Below, piece after piece: positions 17,160 through 25,700 of a stretch of DNA of 34,192 nucleotides. Below the pieces are notes generated by a model that was not told the origin of the DNA, made no database searches, and worked only from the letters and a program-made list of their open reading frames with translations. The translations under genes were made by a program, and so were the position numbers. How positions within the stretch are numbered: position 1 is the first letter of the stretch; every line of letters begins with the position of its first letter. Origin of the DNA: Marinosulfonomonas sp. (GTDB taxonomy: Bacteria > Pseudomonadota > Alphaproteobacteria > Rhodobacterales > Rhodobacteraceae); contig DAOURA010000007.1 of NCBI GenBank assembly GCA_030625325.1, forward strand, positions 1 through 34,192, read 5' to 3'.

Positions 17160-18425
17160 ATGGATCATTTCTTATACAAAGACGGAAAATTACATGCCGA
17201 AGGCGTGCCGGTGGCCGATATCGCCGCCTCTGTGGGCGCGCCGTTTTATTGTTATTCCGCCGCGACCCTGACGCGCCATTTCAAGCTGTTTGACGAAGCC
17301 CTTGAAGGGGTGGATCATCTGGTTTGTTTTGCGATGAAGTCGAATTCAAATCTGGCTGTGCTGAAACTGATGGGTGATCTGGGCGCCGGGATCGATGTGG
17401 TTTCAATTGGTGAATACCTAAAGGCCAGGGCCGCAGGTGTCCCCGGTGAAAGGATTGTGTTTTCGGGAATTGGCAAAACCCGCGAAGAAATGCGGTTGGC
17501 CCTGCAGGGGGGCATTCGTCAGTTCAATCTGGAATCCGAACCCGAAATGCAGGCGCTGAACGATGTGGCCCTGTCATTGGGGCAGGTGGCGCCGGTAACG
17601 ATCCGGGTGAACCCGGATGTTGATGCAAAGACCCACGCCAAAATTGCCACCGGAAAATCGGAAAACAAGTTCGGCATCCCGATCAGCCGCGCGCGGGACG
17701 TTTACGCCCAGGCCGCCGCCCTGAAGGGGCTGGATGTGGTGGGGATCGATGTCCATATTGGCAGCCAACTGACCGATCTGGCCCCGTTTGAGCAAGCATT
17801 CAACATGGTTGCCGATCTGACCCGCGCGTTGCGCGAAGATGGCCATGATATCCGCAGGCTTGATCTGGGCGGTGGTCTGGGCATCCCCTATGAACGATCC
17901 AACAGTGCCCCCCCCTTGCCGATTGAATATGGCCAGATGGTCAAACGCACACTGGGCGATCTGGGGTGCGAGATTGAAATTGAACCGGGCCGCCTGATCG
18001 CGGGGAACGCCGGGATCATGGTTAGCGAAGTGATTTACGTCAAACAGGGCGAAGACCGTCAGTTCCTGATTCTGGATGCGGCGATGAATGACCTGATCCG
18101 CCCGGCCATGTACGAAGCACACCATGATATCATTGCAGTGAATGAACCCGCACCGGGCGGTGAAGCCACGAAATACGATATCGTCGGGCCGGTTTGTGAA
18201 AGTGGTGATACCTTTAGCAAAGGGCGTGATATGCCGGTTCTTTCGGCGGGCGATCTGGTGGCGTTTCGATCTGCCGGGGCCTATGGGGCGGTGATGGCGT
18301 CGGAATATAATTCCCGCCCCCTGATCCCCGAAGTTCTGGTCAGCGGTGATCAATTCGCCGTCATTCGCGCCCGCCCGACCTATGAAGAAATGATAAACCG
18401 CGATACGATCCCCCCATGGCTTTGA
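17160..18425 (+). CDS. lysA: Diaminopimelate decarboxylase
   Basis: 421 residues from the ATG at 17160, with GGGA about 9 bases upstream. A TTG at 17118 is in frame but would add non-homologous residues. LysA is a PLP-dependent fold-type III enzyme that decarboxylates meso-diaminopimelate to L-lysine. Visible features are the PLP lysine K60 in CFAMKSNSN, VDVHIGSQLTDL-type HIGSQ, the phosphate-binding RLDLGGGLGIPY, EPGRLIAGNAG, the CESGDTFSKGRDMP active-site segment and AGAYGAVMASEYN. It is the third gene of the argH operon, 56 bases after the lipoprotein gene and 15 before the DUF4175 gene. Confidence 0.97.
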   Translation: MDHFLYKDGKLHAEGVPVADIAASVGAPFYCYSAATLTRHFKLFDEALEGVDHLVCFAMKSNSNLAVLKLMGDLGAGIDVVSIGEYLKARAAGVPGERIVFSGIGKTREEMRLALQGGIRQFNLESEPEMQALNDVALSLGQVAPVTIRVNPDVDAKTHAKIATGKSENKFGIPISRARDVYAQAAALKGLDVVGIDVHIGSQLTDLAPFEQAFNMVADLTRALREDGHDIRRLDLGGGLGIPYERSNSAPPLPIEYGQMVKRTLGDLGCEIEIEPGRLIAGNAGIMVSEVIYVKQGEDRQFLILDAAMNDLIRPAMYEAHHDIIAVNEPAPGGEATKYDIVGPVCESGDTFSKGRDMPVLSAGDLVAFRSAGAYGAVMASEYNSRPLIPEVLVSGDQFAVIRARPTYEEMINRDTIPPWL

Positions 18426-18440
18426 CAGTTCCGGGGGCAG

Positions 18441-20873
18441 ATGGCTGACCCCACCACCATACCCGATACGACACTGGATCGTTTGCGCTGGCCGCTTTGG
18501 CTGACCGGGGCGGGTATGGTTGCAGAACGGGCAACACAGGCGTTCTGGCCGTTTGTTTCGGTTGTTATGGTGGGCCTTGGTCTGGCGATGTTCGGGGTGC
18601 AGGATCACCTTGGCCCTGCGTCGGGCCGGGTGGTTGCGGGGCTTGTGACCCTGTTTGCCATTCTGGCCCTGATCTATGGGCTGCGCCGGTTCGTGTGGCC
18701 GGGGCGTGGTGAAATACGCACACGGCTGGACCGTTCCCTGCCGGGGCGCCCCCTGTCGGCGGTGCTGGATGATCTTGTGCTTGGCTCGGATGACCCGCAA
18801 TCGCGTGCCCTGTGGGACGCCCATATCAACCGCATGGCCGCGCGTGCCGCGCAGGCCCGCCCGGTGCCCCCTGATCTGCGGGTGTCGCGGCGTGATCCTT
18901 ATGCCCTGCGCTATGTGGCAACGGTGGGCTTTGTGATGGCGCTGTTGTTCGGGTCTGTGTTTCAGGTCACCACTGTGGCGGGGCTGGTCACACCCGGTGC
19001 TGTATCCGGGGCGGGGCCAAGCTGGGAAGGTTGGGTTGAGCCGCCGGCCTATACCGGCAAGCCAACGATCTATCTGGCAGACATGACAGCCGACAGCCTG
19101 ACCGTTGCGCAGGGCAGCCAACTGACCCTGCGCCTTTATGGTGCGGTTGGCGCGCTGCGGGTTATTGAAGATATTTCAGGGCAAACCGGCCCCGATGACC
19201 CCGTGGCAGAGCCAGATCAGACCATTGAGATCACCCAATCGGGCAACATAACCATCGACGGACCGGGTGGGGCCAGTTGGCAGGTGAACGTGTTGGCCGA
19301 CCAGCCCCCGACGATTGCCCTTGGTGGTAAGGTTGAGCGCACGGTTGGTGGCGAAATGCGCCTGCCGTTCACCGCGGCAGATGATTACGGTGTGCGCGCT
19401 GCCCGCGCGGAAATGGTGCTGGATATCGCCGGGGTGGATCGGCGCCATGGGCTGGGGCCTGCGCCCGAAGCGCGTGATCCGATCCTGCTGGATCTGCCCA
19501 TGCCATACCGGGGGGACCGGCGGGCACTGACTGAAACGGTGGTTGATAACCTGGCACAGCACCCCTGGGCGGGTCTGCCGGTGATCATCCGCCTGTTTGC
19601 AAGTGATGGGCTGGGGCAAACCGGAACGTCCGGGGCGCAAACCATTACCCTGCCCGGCAGGCGCTTTTTTGACCCGCTGGCCGCCGCCCTGATTGAACAG
19701 CGCCGTGATCTGTTGTGGAGCAAGCAAAACGCGCGTCGTGTGGCGCAAATTTTGCGCGCCGTTAGCCACCGGCCGGCGGACGCCAATATTCCTGCAACCG
19801 CTTATCTGAAGCTACGGGTGGCAATTCGCAGGCTTGAGGGTGGGACATCTGCTGGCGGGCTAAGTGGTGAAGGTCAGGATGAAATTGCTCAGGCGCTGTG
19901 GGGTATTGCGACCCTGATCGAAGACGGCAACCTGTCGGACGCCAAAGAACGTTTGCGTCAGGCACAGGAACGCCTTGAACAGGCGATGCGTGACGGGGCG
20001 TCCGACGAAGAAATTGCCAAGCTGATGGATGACCTGCGCGAAGCGATGCAGGATTATATGCAGCAACTGGCGCAAAATTCACAAAAAGACGGCAGTGATC
20101 TGGCCGAAAATGAAACCACACAGGAAATCACCGGCCAGCAGTTGCAACAAATGCTGGACCGCCTACAGGAACTGATGGAACAGGGCCGCATGGCCGAGGC
20201 GCAGGAATTGATGGAGCAACTGCGCCGGATGATGGAAAACATGCAGGTGACCCAGGGTGGGCAGGGCCAGCCAAGCCCCGGCCAGCAGGCAATGGACGGG
20301 CTGGCCGATACCCTGCGCCAGCAACAGGGGCTTAGTGACGATACCTTCGGGGATATGCAGGGTGAAAATGGGCAAGGCCAAGGTCTGGCAGGCCGCCAAC
20401 AGGCCCTGCGTGATCAGTTGGGCCAACAGTCGCAGGCCCTTGGGGGTGGCGCGGTGCCCGGTGATGATACGGCTGGAAAAGCACTGGGCCGTGCCGGGCG
20501 CGCAATGGAAGACGCCGAACAGGCGCTGCGGCAGGGCGATCTTTCCGGTGCGCTGGACAAGCAGGCCGATGCGCTGGAGGCCCTGCGCGAAGGCATGCGG
20601 GACCTTGCAGAAGGTCAGGCCGAACAGCAGGGTCAGCCATCTGACCAGCAGGGTCAGGAATTTGGGCGTGCGAATGGCAATACCGGCAACGACCCGCTGG
20701 GCCGCGACACTGGGGCCGCCGGGCGGACCGGGACAGAGCAGGATCTGTTGCAGGGTGAAGATGTCTACCGGCGCGCCCGTGAATTGCTGGATGAAATACG
20801 GCGCAGATCATCTGATCAGGGCCGCCCGGAAATTGAGTTGGACTATCTTAAACGTCTGTTAGACCGTTTTTAG
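18441..20873 (+). CDS. DUF4175 / TIGR02302-type membrane protein
   Basis: 810 residues. Hydrophobic segments occur at about 32-52, 62-80 and 155-180, then a large region expected to be periplasmic with WEGWVEPPAYTGKPTIYL (about 195-212) and a beta-rich stretch with FTAADDYGVRAARAE. From about 470 it becomes helical and rich in Gln, Glu, Met and Gly, with long coiled-coil segments such as ERLRQAQERLEQAMRDGASDEE and RLQELMEQGRMAEAQELMEQ. The end is charged, finishing with ELDYLKRLLDRF. This matches the alphaproteobacterial TIGR02302 family commonly found after lysA. Its function is not known to me; the architecture suggests an envelope role. Confidence 0.9.
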   Translation: MADPTTIPDTTLDRLRWPLWLTGAGMVAERATQAFWPFVSVVMVGLGLAMFGVQDHLGPASGRVVAGLVTLFAILALIYGLRRFVWPGRGEIRTRLDRSLPGRPLSAVLDDLVLGSDDPQSRALWDAHINRMAARAAQARPVPPDLRVSRRDPYALRYVATVGFVMALLFGSVFQVTTVAGLVTPGAVSGAGPSWEGWVEPPAYTGKPTIYLADMTADSLTVAQGSQLTLRLYGAVGALRVIEDISGQTGPDDPVAEPDQTIEITQSGNITIDGPGGASWQVNVLADQPPTIALGGKVERTVGGEMRLPFTAADDYGVRAARAEMVLDIAGVDRRHGLGPAPEARDPILLDLPMPYRGDRRALTETVVDNLAQHPWAGLPVIIRLFASDGLGQTGTSGAQTITLPGRRFFDPLAAALIEQRRDLLWSKQNARRVAQILRAVSHRPADANIPATAYLKLRVAIRRLEGGTSAGGLSGEGQDEIAQALWGIATLIEDGNLSDAKERLRQAQERLEQAMRDGASDEEIAKLMDDLREAMQDYMQQLAQNSQKDGSDLAENETTQEITGQQLQQMLDRLQELMEQGRMAEAQELMEQLRRMMENMQVTQGGQGQPSPGQQAMDGLADTLRQQQGLSDDTFGDMQGENGQGQGLAGRQQALRDQLGQQSQALGGGAVPGDDTAGKALGRAGRAMEDAEQALRQGDLSGALDKQADALEALREGMRDLAEGQAEQQGQPSDQQGQEFGRANGNTGNDPLGRDTGAAGRTGTEQDLLQGEDVYRRARELLDEIRRRSSDQGRPEIELDYLKRLLDRF

Positions 20874-20881
20874 GTTCGGCC

Positions 20882-21886
20882 TCAGGTGCTGGTATCACTG
20901 CCCAGTTGGGCGAGCAGCCCGGTCAGTTTTTCCACGGCGTTCAGCATTATCCGGTCAACGGTTGTGCGTAACCCATCGATCCACGCGACATACCCGGACA
21001 GGAAGGTTTCAGTCTGCGGAATGGCAGCGGTGATTTTGCCGGCAAACATATAAAGCAGCGCCAACAGGGCAAAGACAGAAATCGCCGATACGACCCCCCT
21101 GCGAAACCCGCTGCGGCGCTGTTCTGCTGATGCGAAATCATCAATAGTATCATCGCCTTTTGTAGCTGACAGCGTCGATTTGATTTCTTCAATGTCGGGC
21201 AGCAGGTTGCGCCGCTTATTTTTGGCTTCATGGGGTTGTGCTGCAATTTCGGGGGCCGGCTCCGGATCCTGGTCGAGCAACCCGGTGGTTTGTTCCTGAC
21301 TATGGGGTTCAGGATTGGGTTCAGCCTGATCCAAATCTGAACTTGGCTGGACCGAAAAGTCGTGTTCCCCAAAAGAACGCTCTGCTGTTTCGCGCTCTGC
21401 CTCTTCGCGCAGAATTTCAACCACATCTTCACCCAGAGGTTGATGATGTGGTGTGTCTGACTGTTGCGTCTGACTGTAATCGTCCTGCGCCGACATTGGG
21501 GTTTCGTCGGTGGTTTCGTCGGTTTCATCCGGGGCGGGCGCGACTGGTTCGTCCGGTGTCTCTATGGTTATTTCGGGCTCTGGCTTTGGCTCCGGCACGG
21601 AGGCATAAAATTCAGCCACGTCAAATTCGGGTGTCGGCTCTGCTTCTGGCTCCGGTATAGATGCGGGTGCCGGCTCTGCTTCTGGCTCCGGTGCGGGTGC
21701 GGGTTCTGGCTCAGGTTCTGGCTGGAGCAACCCAGCTGGCTGGGGTACGGGGCCACCTTCCAGTTCGGATCGGCGCTGAAACCAGGTATGCCCGCAATTT
21801 GAACACTGAACATCGCGCCCTGTTTCGGGAATGACATTGGCATCCACTTCGTATTGCGCTTCGCAATTTGGACAAATCATCCGCAT
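20882..21886 (-). CDS. MJ0042-type zinc-ribbon protein with acidic Pro/Glu repeats and one TM segment
   Basis: 334 residues; the ATG at 21886 has GAGG 7 bases upstream. The first 36 residues are a zinc ribbon of the MJ0042 type with ligands C5, C8, C28 and C31 (ICPNCEAQYEV and VQCSNCGHTWF). A low-complexity acidic linker follows, with EPEAEPAPASIPE-type repeats (about 55-110). Residues 110-260 are charged, and a single hydrophobic helix lies at about 264-284, followed by a 50-residue amphipathic tail. The topology suggests a cytoplasmic zinc ribbon tethered to the inner membrane. It is divergent from ftsE, a common alphaproteobacterial neighbourhood. Exact role unknown. Confidence 0.88.
   Translation of the reverse strand: MRMICPNCEAQYEVDANVIPETGRDVQCSNCGHTWFQRRSELEGGPVPQPAGLLQPEPEPEPAPAPEPEAEPAPASIPEPEAEPTPEFDVAEFYASVPEPKPEPEITIETPDEPVAPAPDETDETTDETPMSAQDDYSQTQQSDTPHHQPLGEDVVEILREEAERETAERSFGEHDFSVQPSSDLDQAEPNPEPHSQEQTTGLLDQDPEPAPEIAAQPHEAKNKRRNLLPDIEEIKSTLSATKGDDTIDDFASAEQRRSGFRRGVVSAISVFALLALLYMFAGKITAAIPQTETFLSGYVAWIDGLRTTVDRIMLNAVEKLTGLLAQLGSDTST
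21636..21692. repeat. Tandem 36-bp repeat inside the zinc-ribbon gene
   Basis: An identical 21-base unit occurs at 21636-21656 and 21672-21692, period 36 bases, with further degenerate copies to about 21725. It encodes the EPEAEPAP-type linker repeats of the zinc-ribbon protein. The 12-codon period keeps the frame, so copy-number changes by slippage would lengthen or shorten the linker without breaking the gene. Confidence 0.75.
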
Positions 21887-21941
21887 TATGCCACCTCAGC
21901 CGTCATTAACTTGATCCCCAAAAGACAGGATAATTTTTTAT

Positions 21942-21954
21942 GCAGTAATACTGC
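21942..21954. promoter_or_regulatory. Perfect dyad GCAGTA-A-TACTGC between divergent zinc-ribbon and ftsE genes
   Basis: A 13-base perfect inverted repeat with 6-base arms lies in an AT-rich stretch of the 188-base divergent intergenic region, 56 bases from the zinc-ribbon start and about 120 from the ftsE start. It is shaped like a dimeric repressor site. No regulator is recognised and no -35/-10 pair is convincing on either strand. Confidence 0.35.
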
Positions 21955-22074
21955 TTCATTTTTCATGTTTTCTAACAAAGGTTGTTAAACATTCCAAGCT
22001 TTTGCGTCAGAGTGATTGAAAGAGCTGGCGTGCTGAGGCAAAACTGTCGCGGCAGGAATAAGGTATAGCCAAAT

Positions 22075-22746
22075 ATGATTCAACTAGCTGATGTATCCTA
22101 TGGGTATGGCGACGCTGACCTGTTTTCCGGGGTTTCGCTGGATTTGCAGCCCGGTTCTTTCTATTTTCTGACCGGGCCTTCGGGGTCGGGAAAGACCACT
22201 TTGCTAAAACTTTGCTATATGGATCTGCTGGCAACATCAGGTAAAACCACATTTTTTGGCAAAGATGCGCGGGAAATGGAGCGTAACGATATCGCCCATG
22301 CCCGACGCCGCATTGGGGTTGTGCATCAGGATTGCCGGTTTCTGGACCATCTGTCGATGAGTGATAATGTTTCCCTGCCCCTGGAAGTTGCCGGTAAACC
22401 ACGGGACACTGAAAACCTGGCAGAACTTTTGGGTTGGGTTGGGTTGTCCAGCCGCGCCCATGCCCACCCCCCTGAATTGTCTGGGGGGGAAAGGCAGCGC
22501 GCCGCACTGGCGCGCGCCGTGATCACGGCACCCGATGTCATTGTCGCCGATGAACCAACCGGAAATGTTGACTGGGAAATGTCTGAACGCCTGCTATCCC
22601 TGTTGGTGGAACTGAACAAAATGGGAAAAACAGTTTTGATTGCCACCCATGATCTGAACCTGATCCGCGCGGCCAAGGCGCAGGTTGCCGTGCGCGTTTT
22701 GCGAATTCGTGACCGTAAGGTCCAGGAAGCGGGGGCAGATCTGTGA
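22075..22746 (+). CDS. ftsE: Cell division ATP-binding protein FtsE
   Basis: 223 residues, a single ABC ATPase domain. Motifs: Walker A GPSGSGKTT at about 34-42, Q-loop VVHQDCRFLDHLSMSDNV, signature LSGGERQR, Walker B VIVADEPTGNVDW and the H-loop IATHDLNLI. With FtsX it forms an ABC-type complex that uses ATP to activate septal cell-wall hydrolases rather than to transport. The long 5' region has AAGG about 9 bases before the ATG. Its stop overlaps the ftsX start (GTGA), so the pair is coupled. Confidence 0.95.
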   Translation: MIQLADVSYGYGDADLFSGVSLDLQPGSFYFLTGPSGSGKTTLLKLCYMDLLATSGKTTFFGKDAREMERNDIAHARRRIGVVHQDCRFLDHLSMSDNVSLPLEVAGKPRDTENLAELLGWVGLSSRAHAHPPELSGGERQRAALARAVITAPDVIVADEPTGNVDWEMSERLLSLLVELNKMGKTVLIATHDLNLIRAAKAQVAVRVLRIRDRKVQEAGADL

Positions 22747-23645
22747 ACCTTCGCAAGAAAATGCCAAATCCGACCACTTGGGACAACCGCGCGGACCGGG
22801 TTGTGCCGCCGTCCGGTTATACTGCCCGCCTGACACAGTTCACGGCGGGCGCAATGGCGTTTTTGACTGTTTTTGCGCTGGCCCTGTCATTGGCGACGGG
22901 GCGTTTGGCGGACCGGTGGTCGTCTGAATTGGCGCGCTCGGCCACTGTGCGCATATCGGCCCCGGTTGAACAGATGGGCATCCAAAGTGATGCGGCCCTA
23001 AAGGTACTGTTGGCCACGCCGGGGGTCAGTTCGGCGCGCATCCTGAGCAAGGCAGAACAGCAAAGCCTGCTGGCCCCGTGGTTTGGCCCCGACCTGCCGC
23101 TGGATGCCCTGCCAATTCCGGCGCTGATTGAGGTTGTTGAAACCAGTGACGGCGTTGATACCGCTGGCCTGCGTTTGCGTTTGCAGGCCGAAGCCCCCGG
23201 CGCAGTTCTGGATGATCACACGCGCTGGCGCCAACCTTTGGTAAAAGCCGCCGACAGGTTGCGGTTTCTGGGGGTTGTGGCAATCGTTCTGATTGCGGCT
23301 GCCACGGCTTCGATGATCACACTGGCGGCCAATTCGGCACTGGCGGCCAATGGGCAGGTCATTCAGGTTTTGCGCCTTGTTGGTGCGCTGGACACATTTA
23401 TTGCGCGCGCATTTGTGCGCCGGTTTACCTTGCGTGCCTTTTGGGGGGCGCTGGTGGGGACCATATTGGGTGTTACGGCAATACTTGCGCTTCCGGGTGC
23501 TTCGACAGAAGGTGGGTTTCTAACCGGATTGGGGTTTCAGGGATTGCACTGGCTGTGGCCAGTTCTTATCCCACCACTTGCCGGTATCGTGGCGTTTGTT
23601 GCGACCAGAGTTGCGGCGTTTAAGGCATTAAAAGGGATCACTTAA
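22743..23645 (+). CDS. ftsX: Cell division protein FtsX
   Basis: 300 residues, GTG start overlapping the ftsE stop. Predicted layout: cytoplasmic N-terminus, first membrane helix at about 32-52, a periplasmic domain (about 55-170) of the FtsX extracellular-domain type with VSSARILSKAEQQSLLAPWFG, then three more helices at about 175-200, 228-250 and 265-292. The segment ANGQVIQVLRLVGALDTFIARAFVRRF resembles the conserved FtsX cytoplasmic loop that contacts FtsE. Sequence identity is expected to be low in this family, and gene order supports the call strongly. Confidence 0.93.
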   Translation: MNLRKKMPNPTTWDNRADRVVPPSGYTARLTQFTAGAMAFLTVFALALSLATGRLADRWSSELARSATVRISAPVEQMGIQSDAALKVLLATPGVSSARILSKAEQQSLLAPWFGPDLPLDALPIPALIEVVETSDGVDTAGLRLRLQAEAPGAVLDDHTRWRQPLVKAADRLRFLGVVAIVLIAAATASMITLAANSALAANGQVIQVLRLVGALDTFIARAFVRRFTLRAFWGALVGTILGVTAILALPGASTEGGFLTGLGFQGLHWLWPVLIPPLAGIVAFVATRVAAFKALKGIT

Positions 23646-24391
23646 TGGGTTATGCAATTCAATGGCTGCGGTCACTGATATTTATCGGTCAGATGTACGT
23701 TATGTTGCTGGTTATTTCGGTGTCTTATGCACCGCTGGCAATGTTTTCCAGTAAATGGACCTTTCGGGCGGTTCACGCCTATGCTGGCTGGGTCCGCTGG
23801 ACTGCGGGCTGGATGGTCGGCCTGCGATCAGAAATTCGCGGCACACCCCCAACAAGTGAAGTAATGGTTGCGTCAAAGCACCAAAGCTTTTTTGATATTC
23901 TGATGATTTCCGGCGCGGTTCCGCAGCCAAAATTTATCATGAAGGCCTCTCTTAAATGGGCGCCGTTTCTGGGGTGGTATGCACAACGCATGGGCTGTGT
24001 CATGGTTGACCGTGGTAAACGTGGTGCCGCAATTACCCAGATGAAAGCAGGCGTTGCAAAGGGGGCCGGTCAGGGCCAGTTGATCATCTATCCCCAAGGC
24101 ACGCGGGTCGCCCCCGGTGTGCAAAAGAAATACAAGGTTGGGTCTGGTGTGCTATACGAACAACTGGCCAGTGAATGTGTGCCAGCGGCCACAAACGTTG
24201 GCGTTTTCTGGCCGCGTCACGGTATATACCGCAAACCGGGTCTGGCCGTTATAGAATTCCTGCCGCCAATCCCGCCGGGGTTGCCAGTTGGTGAATTCAT
24301 GAAAAAGCTGGAAGACCAGATTGAAACTGCATCAGATATCTTGATGGCTGAGGCAGGGTTTGTGCAAAACGACAGCGCGAAGACTGAATAG
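23645..24391 (+). CDS. 1-acyl-sn-glycerol-3-phosphate acyltransferase (PlsC family)
   Basis: 248 residues; the ATG shares a base with the ftsX stop (TAATG). An N-terminal hydrophobic segment (about 8-34) anchors it to the inner membrane. Motif I is HQSFFD at 79-84 with the catalytic His and Asp. The motif III region reads YPQGTR at 149-154 rather than the usual PEGTR, with Gln for Glu. The enzyme would acylate lysophosphatidate to phosphatidate, the phospholipid precursor. As third gene of ftsE-ftsX-plsC it couples membrane lipid supply to division genes. A lysophospholipid or ornithine-lipid acyltransferase role is an alternative. Confidence 0.9.
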   Translation: MGYAIQWLRSLIFIGQMYVMLLVISVSYAPLAMFSSKWTFRAVHAYAGWVRWTAGWMVGLRSEIRGTPPTSEVMVASKHQSFFDILMISGAVPQPKFIMKASLKWAPFLGWYAQRMGCVMVDRGKRGAAITQMKAGVAKGAGQGQLIIYPQGTRVAPGVQKKYKVGSGVLYEQLASECVPAATNVGVFWPRHGIYRKPGLAVIEFLPPIPPGLPVGEFMKKLEDQIETASDILMAEAGFVQNDSAKTE

Positions 24392-24401
24392 GATCAGCGG
24401 A

Positions 24402-24626
24402 TCAGTCTTTGGCATGTGCCTTGGTGACATGCTTTTCCAGCACAGCCTTTGCCCGCATTTCTGCGCGCCGGATACGCACCGCTGTCAGAAATGTTTCCTG
24501 CAACGTGGCCGATGAGGCACTGATTGTTGCTGCCATCATGTCGATCACAGTACTGTCGTCAATGTTGGCCGGATCGGCCAGCACCTTTTGTGCCAGATTG
24601 TCAGCGATACTTTCAAGATATGTCAT
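24402..24626 (-). CDS. Small helical protein of unknown function downstream of accA
   Basis: 74 residues from the ATG at 24626, with GGGGG about 9-10 bases upstream, which lies beside the accA stop at 24640. An earlier in-frame start at 24662 would overlap accA. The protein looks all-helical: TYLESIADNLAQKVLADPAN, then VIDMMAATISASSATLQETFL and the basic tail RIRRAEMRAKAVLEKH. No membrane segment or metal motif. Position suggests co-transcription with accA. It is convergent with plsC (10-base gap). Not recognised. Confidence 0.75.
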   Translation of the reverse strand: MTYLESIADNLAQKVLADPANIDDSTVIDMMAATISASSATLQETFLTAVRIRRAEMRAKAVLEKHVTKAHAKD

Positions 24627-24639
24627 TGGTTTGTGCCCC

Positions 24640-25602
24640 CTAGGCTGCCAGTCCCTTGGCACCTATATCCAAATATTTTTGCCGCCGTTCTTTGCGCAAC
24701 TGGTCCGGCTTTTTCTGTTTCAATTCTTTCAACAGGGTCTCTATTTCTTTGCCGACGGATGCCATCGTTCCTGCGCGGTCACGTTGGGCACCACCCAGTG
24801 GTTCCGGCAGGACACGATCAGCAACCCCCAGTTTTTCCAGATCTTGCGCGGTCAGGCGCAGGGCTTCGGCGGCTTCACGCATTTTTTCGGCGTCTTTCCA
24901 CAGGATAGATGCACAGCCTTCCGGGCTGATCACCGCATATGTGGAATGTTCCAGCATCACAACGCGGTCCGCCGTGGCAAAGGCCACGGCGCCGCCTGAT
25001 CCGCCCTCACCAATGATGACGGAAATAAAGGGCACCTTAACTTGCAGGCATTTTTCGGTTGAACGGGCAATCGCTTCGGATTGGCCCCGTTCTTCGGCGC
25101 CCTTGCCCGGATAGGCCCCCGCCGTATCCACAAGGGAAATGATCGGCAGGCCGAATTTGTCCGCCAGTTCCATCAGGCGGATCGCCTTGCGGTATCCTTC
25201 GGGGCGGGCCATGCCGAAATTACGTTCAATCCGGGTTTTGGTGTTGTGGCCCTTTTCGTGGCCAATAATGACCACGGGCGTGCCGCCGATCCGGGCCAAC
25301 CCGCCCATGACCGCGTGGTCATCGGCAAAGTTCCGGTCCCCGGCAAGGGGGGTGTATTCGGTGAACAGGGTTTCGATGTAATCTTTGCAGTGGGGCCGGT
25401 CCGGGTGGCGCGCAATCTGGCATTTGCGCCAGGGGGTCAGGTTTTCGTACAATTCTTTCAGCAGGGCCTCTGCTTTTTTGTCCAGCGCGGCGGCCTCTTT
25501 TTCAATGTCCATCTCTTCATTGGCACGGGCCATGGCGCGCAATTCTTCCGCTTTGCCTTCGATTTCTGCCAGCGGTTTTTCAAATTCAAGATAGTTGTTC
25601 AT
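24640..25602 (-). CDS. accA: Acetyl-CoA carboxylase carboxyltransferase subunit alpha
   Basis: 320 residues from the ATG at 25602, with GGAG 6 bases upstream. AccA with AccD transfers CO2 from biotin to acetyl-CoA to make malonyl-CoA for fatty acid synthesis. The start [17 protein letters not shown] and the coiled-coil N-terminus fit the family. Core features are [41 protein letters not shown], the [10 protein letters not shown] turn and [16 protein letters not shown]. It is followed by a 74-residue unknown gene and preceded by mcl1 on the same strand, 98 bases away. Confidence 0.97.
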   Translation of the reverse strand: MNNYLEFEKPLAEIEGKAEELRAMARANEEMDIEKEAAALDKKAEALLKELYENLTPWRKCQIARHPDRPHCKDYIETLFTEYTPLAGDRNFADDHAVMGGLARIGGTPVVIIGHEKGHNTKTRIERNFGMARPEGYRKAIRLMELADKFGLPIISLVDTAGAYPGKGAEERGQSEAIARSTEKCLQVKVPFISVIIGEGGSGGAVAFATADRVVMLEHSTYAVISPEGCASILWKDAEKMREAAEALRLTAQDLEKLGVADRVLPEPLGGAQRDRAGTMASVGKEIETLLKELKQKKPDQLRKERRQKYLDIGAKGLAA

Positions 25603-25642
25603 TCGGGTCTCCTGCCACACTCAGCCACGTATATGGCGTTGT

Positions 25643-25669
25643 GCCAAGTTGAATGCAACTGGACTTGGC
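25643..25669. promoter_or_regulatory. Inverted repeat GCCAAGT-N13-ACTTGGC upstream of accA
   Basis: A 7-base inverted repeat with a 13-base spacer lies in the 98-base mcl1-accA gap, about 41 bases before the accA start. A second, nested 5-base dyad, AGTTG-AATG-CAACT, overlaps its left arm at 25647-25660. No run of T follows on minus, so it is not a classical terminator. It could be an operator or a leader hairpin. Confidence 0.3.
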
Positions 25670-25700
25670 CCGGATGGCAGATGTGGGCGGAAATTATGCC

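Noticed and set aside
17574-19121. Open frame of 515 codons on minus, opposite lysA and the DUF4175 gene
   Set aside because: It spans the junction of two well-supported genes, is rich in His, Arg, Gln and Pro as expected of an antisense GC-rich frame, and has no recognisable domain.
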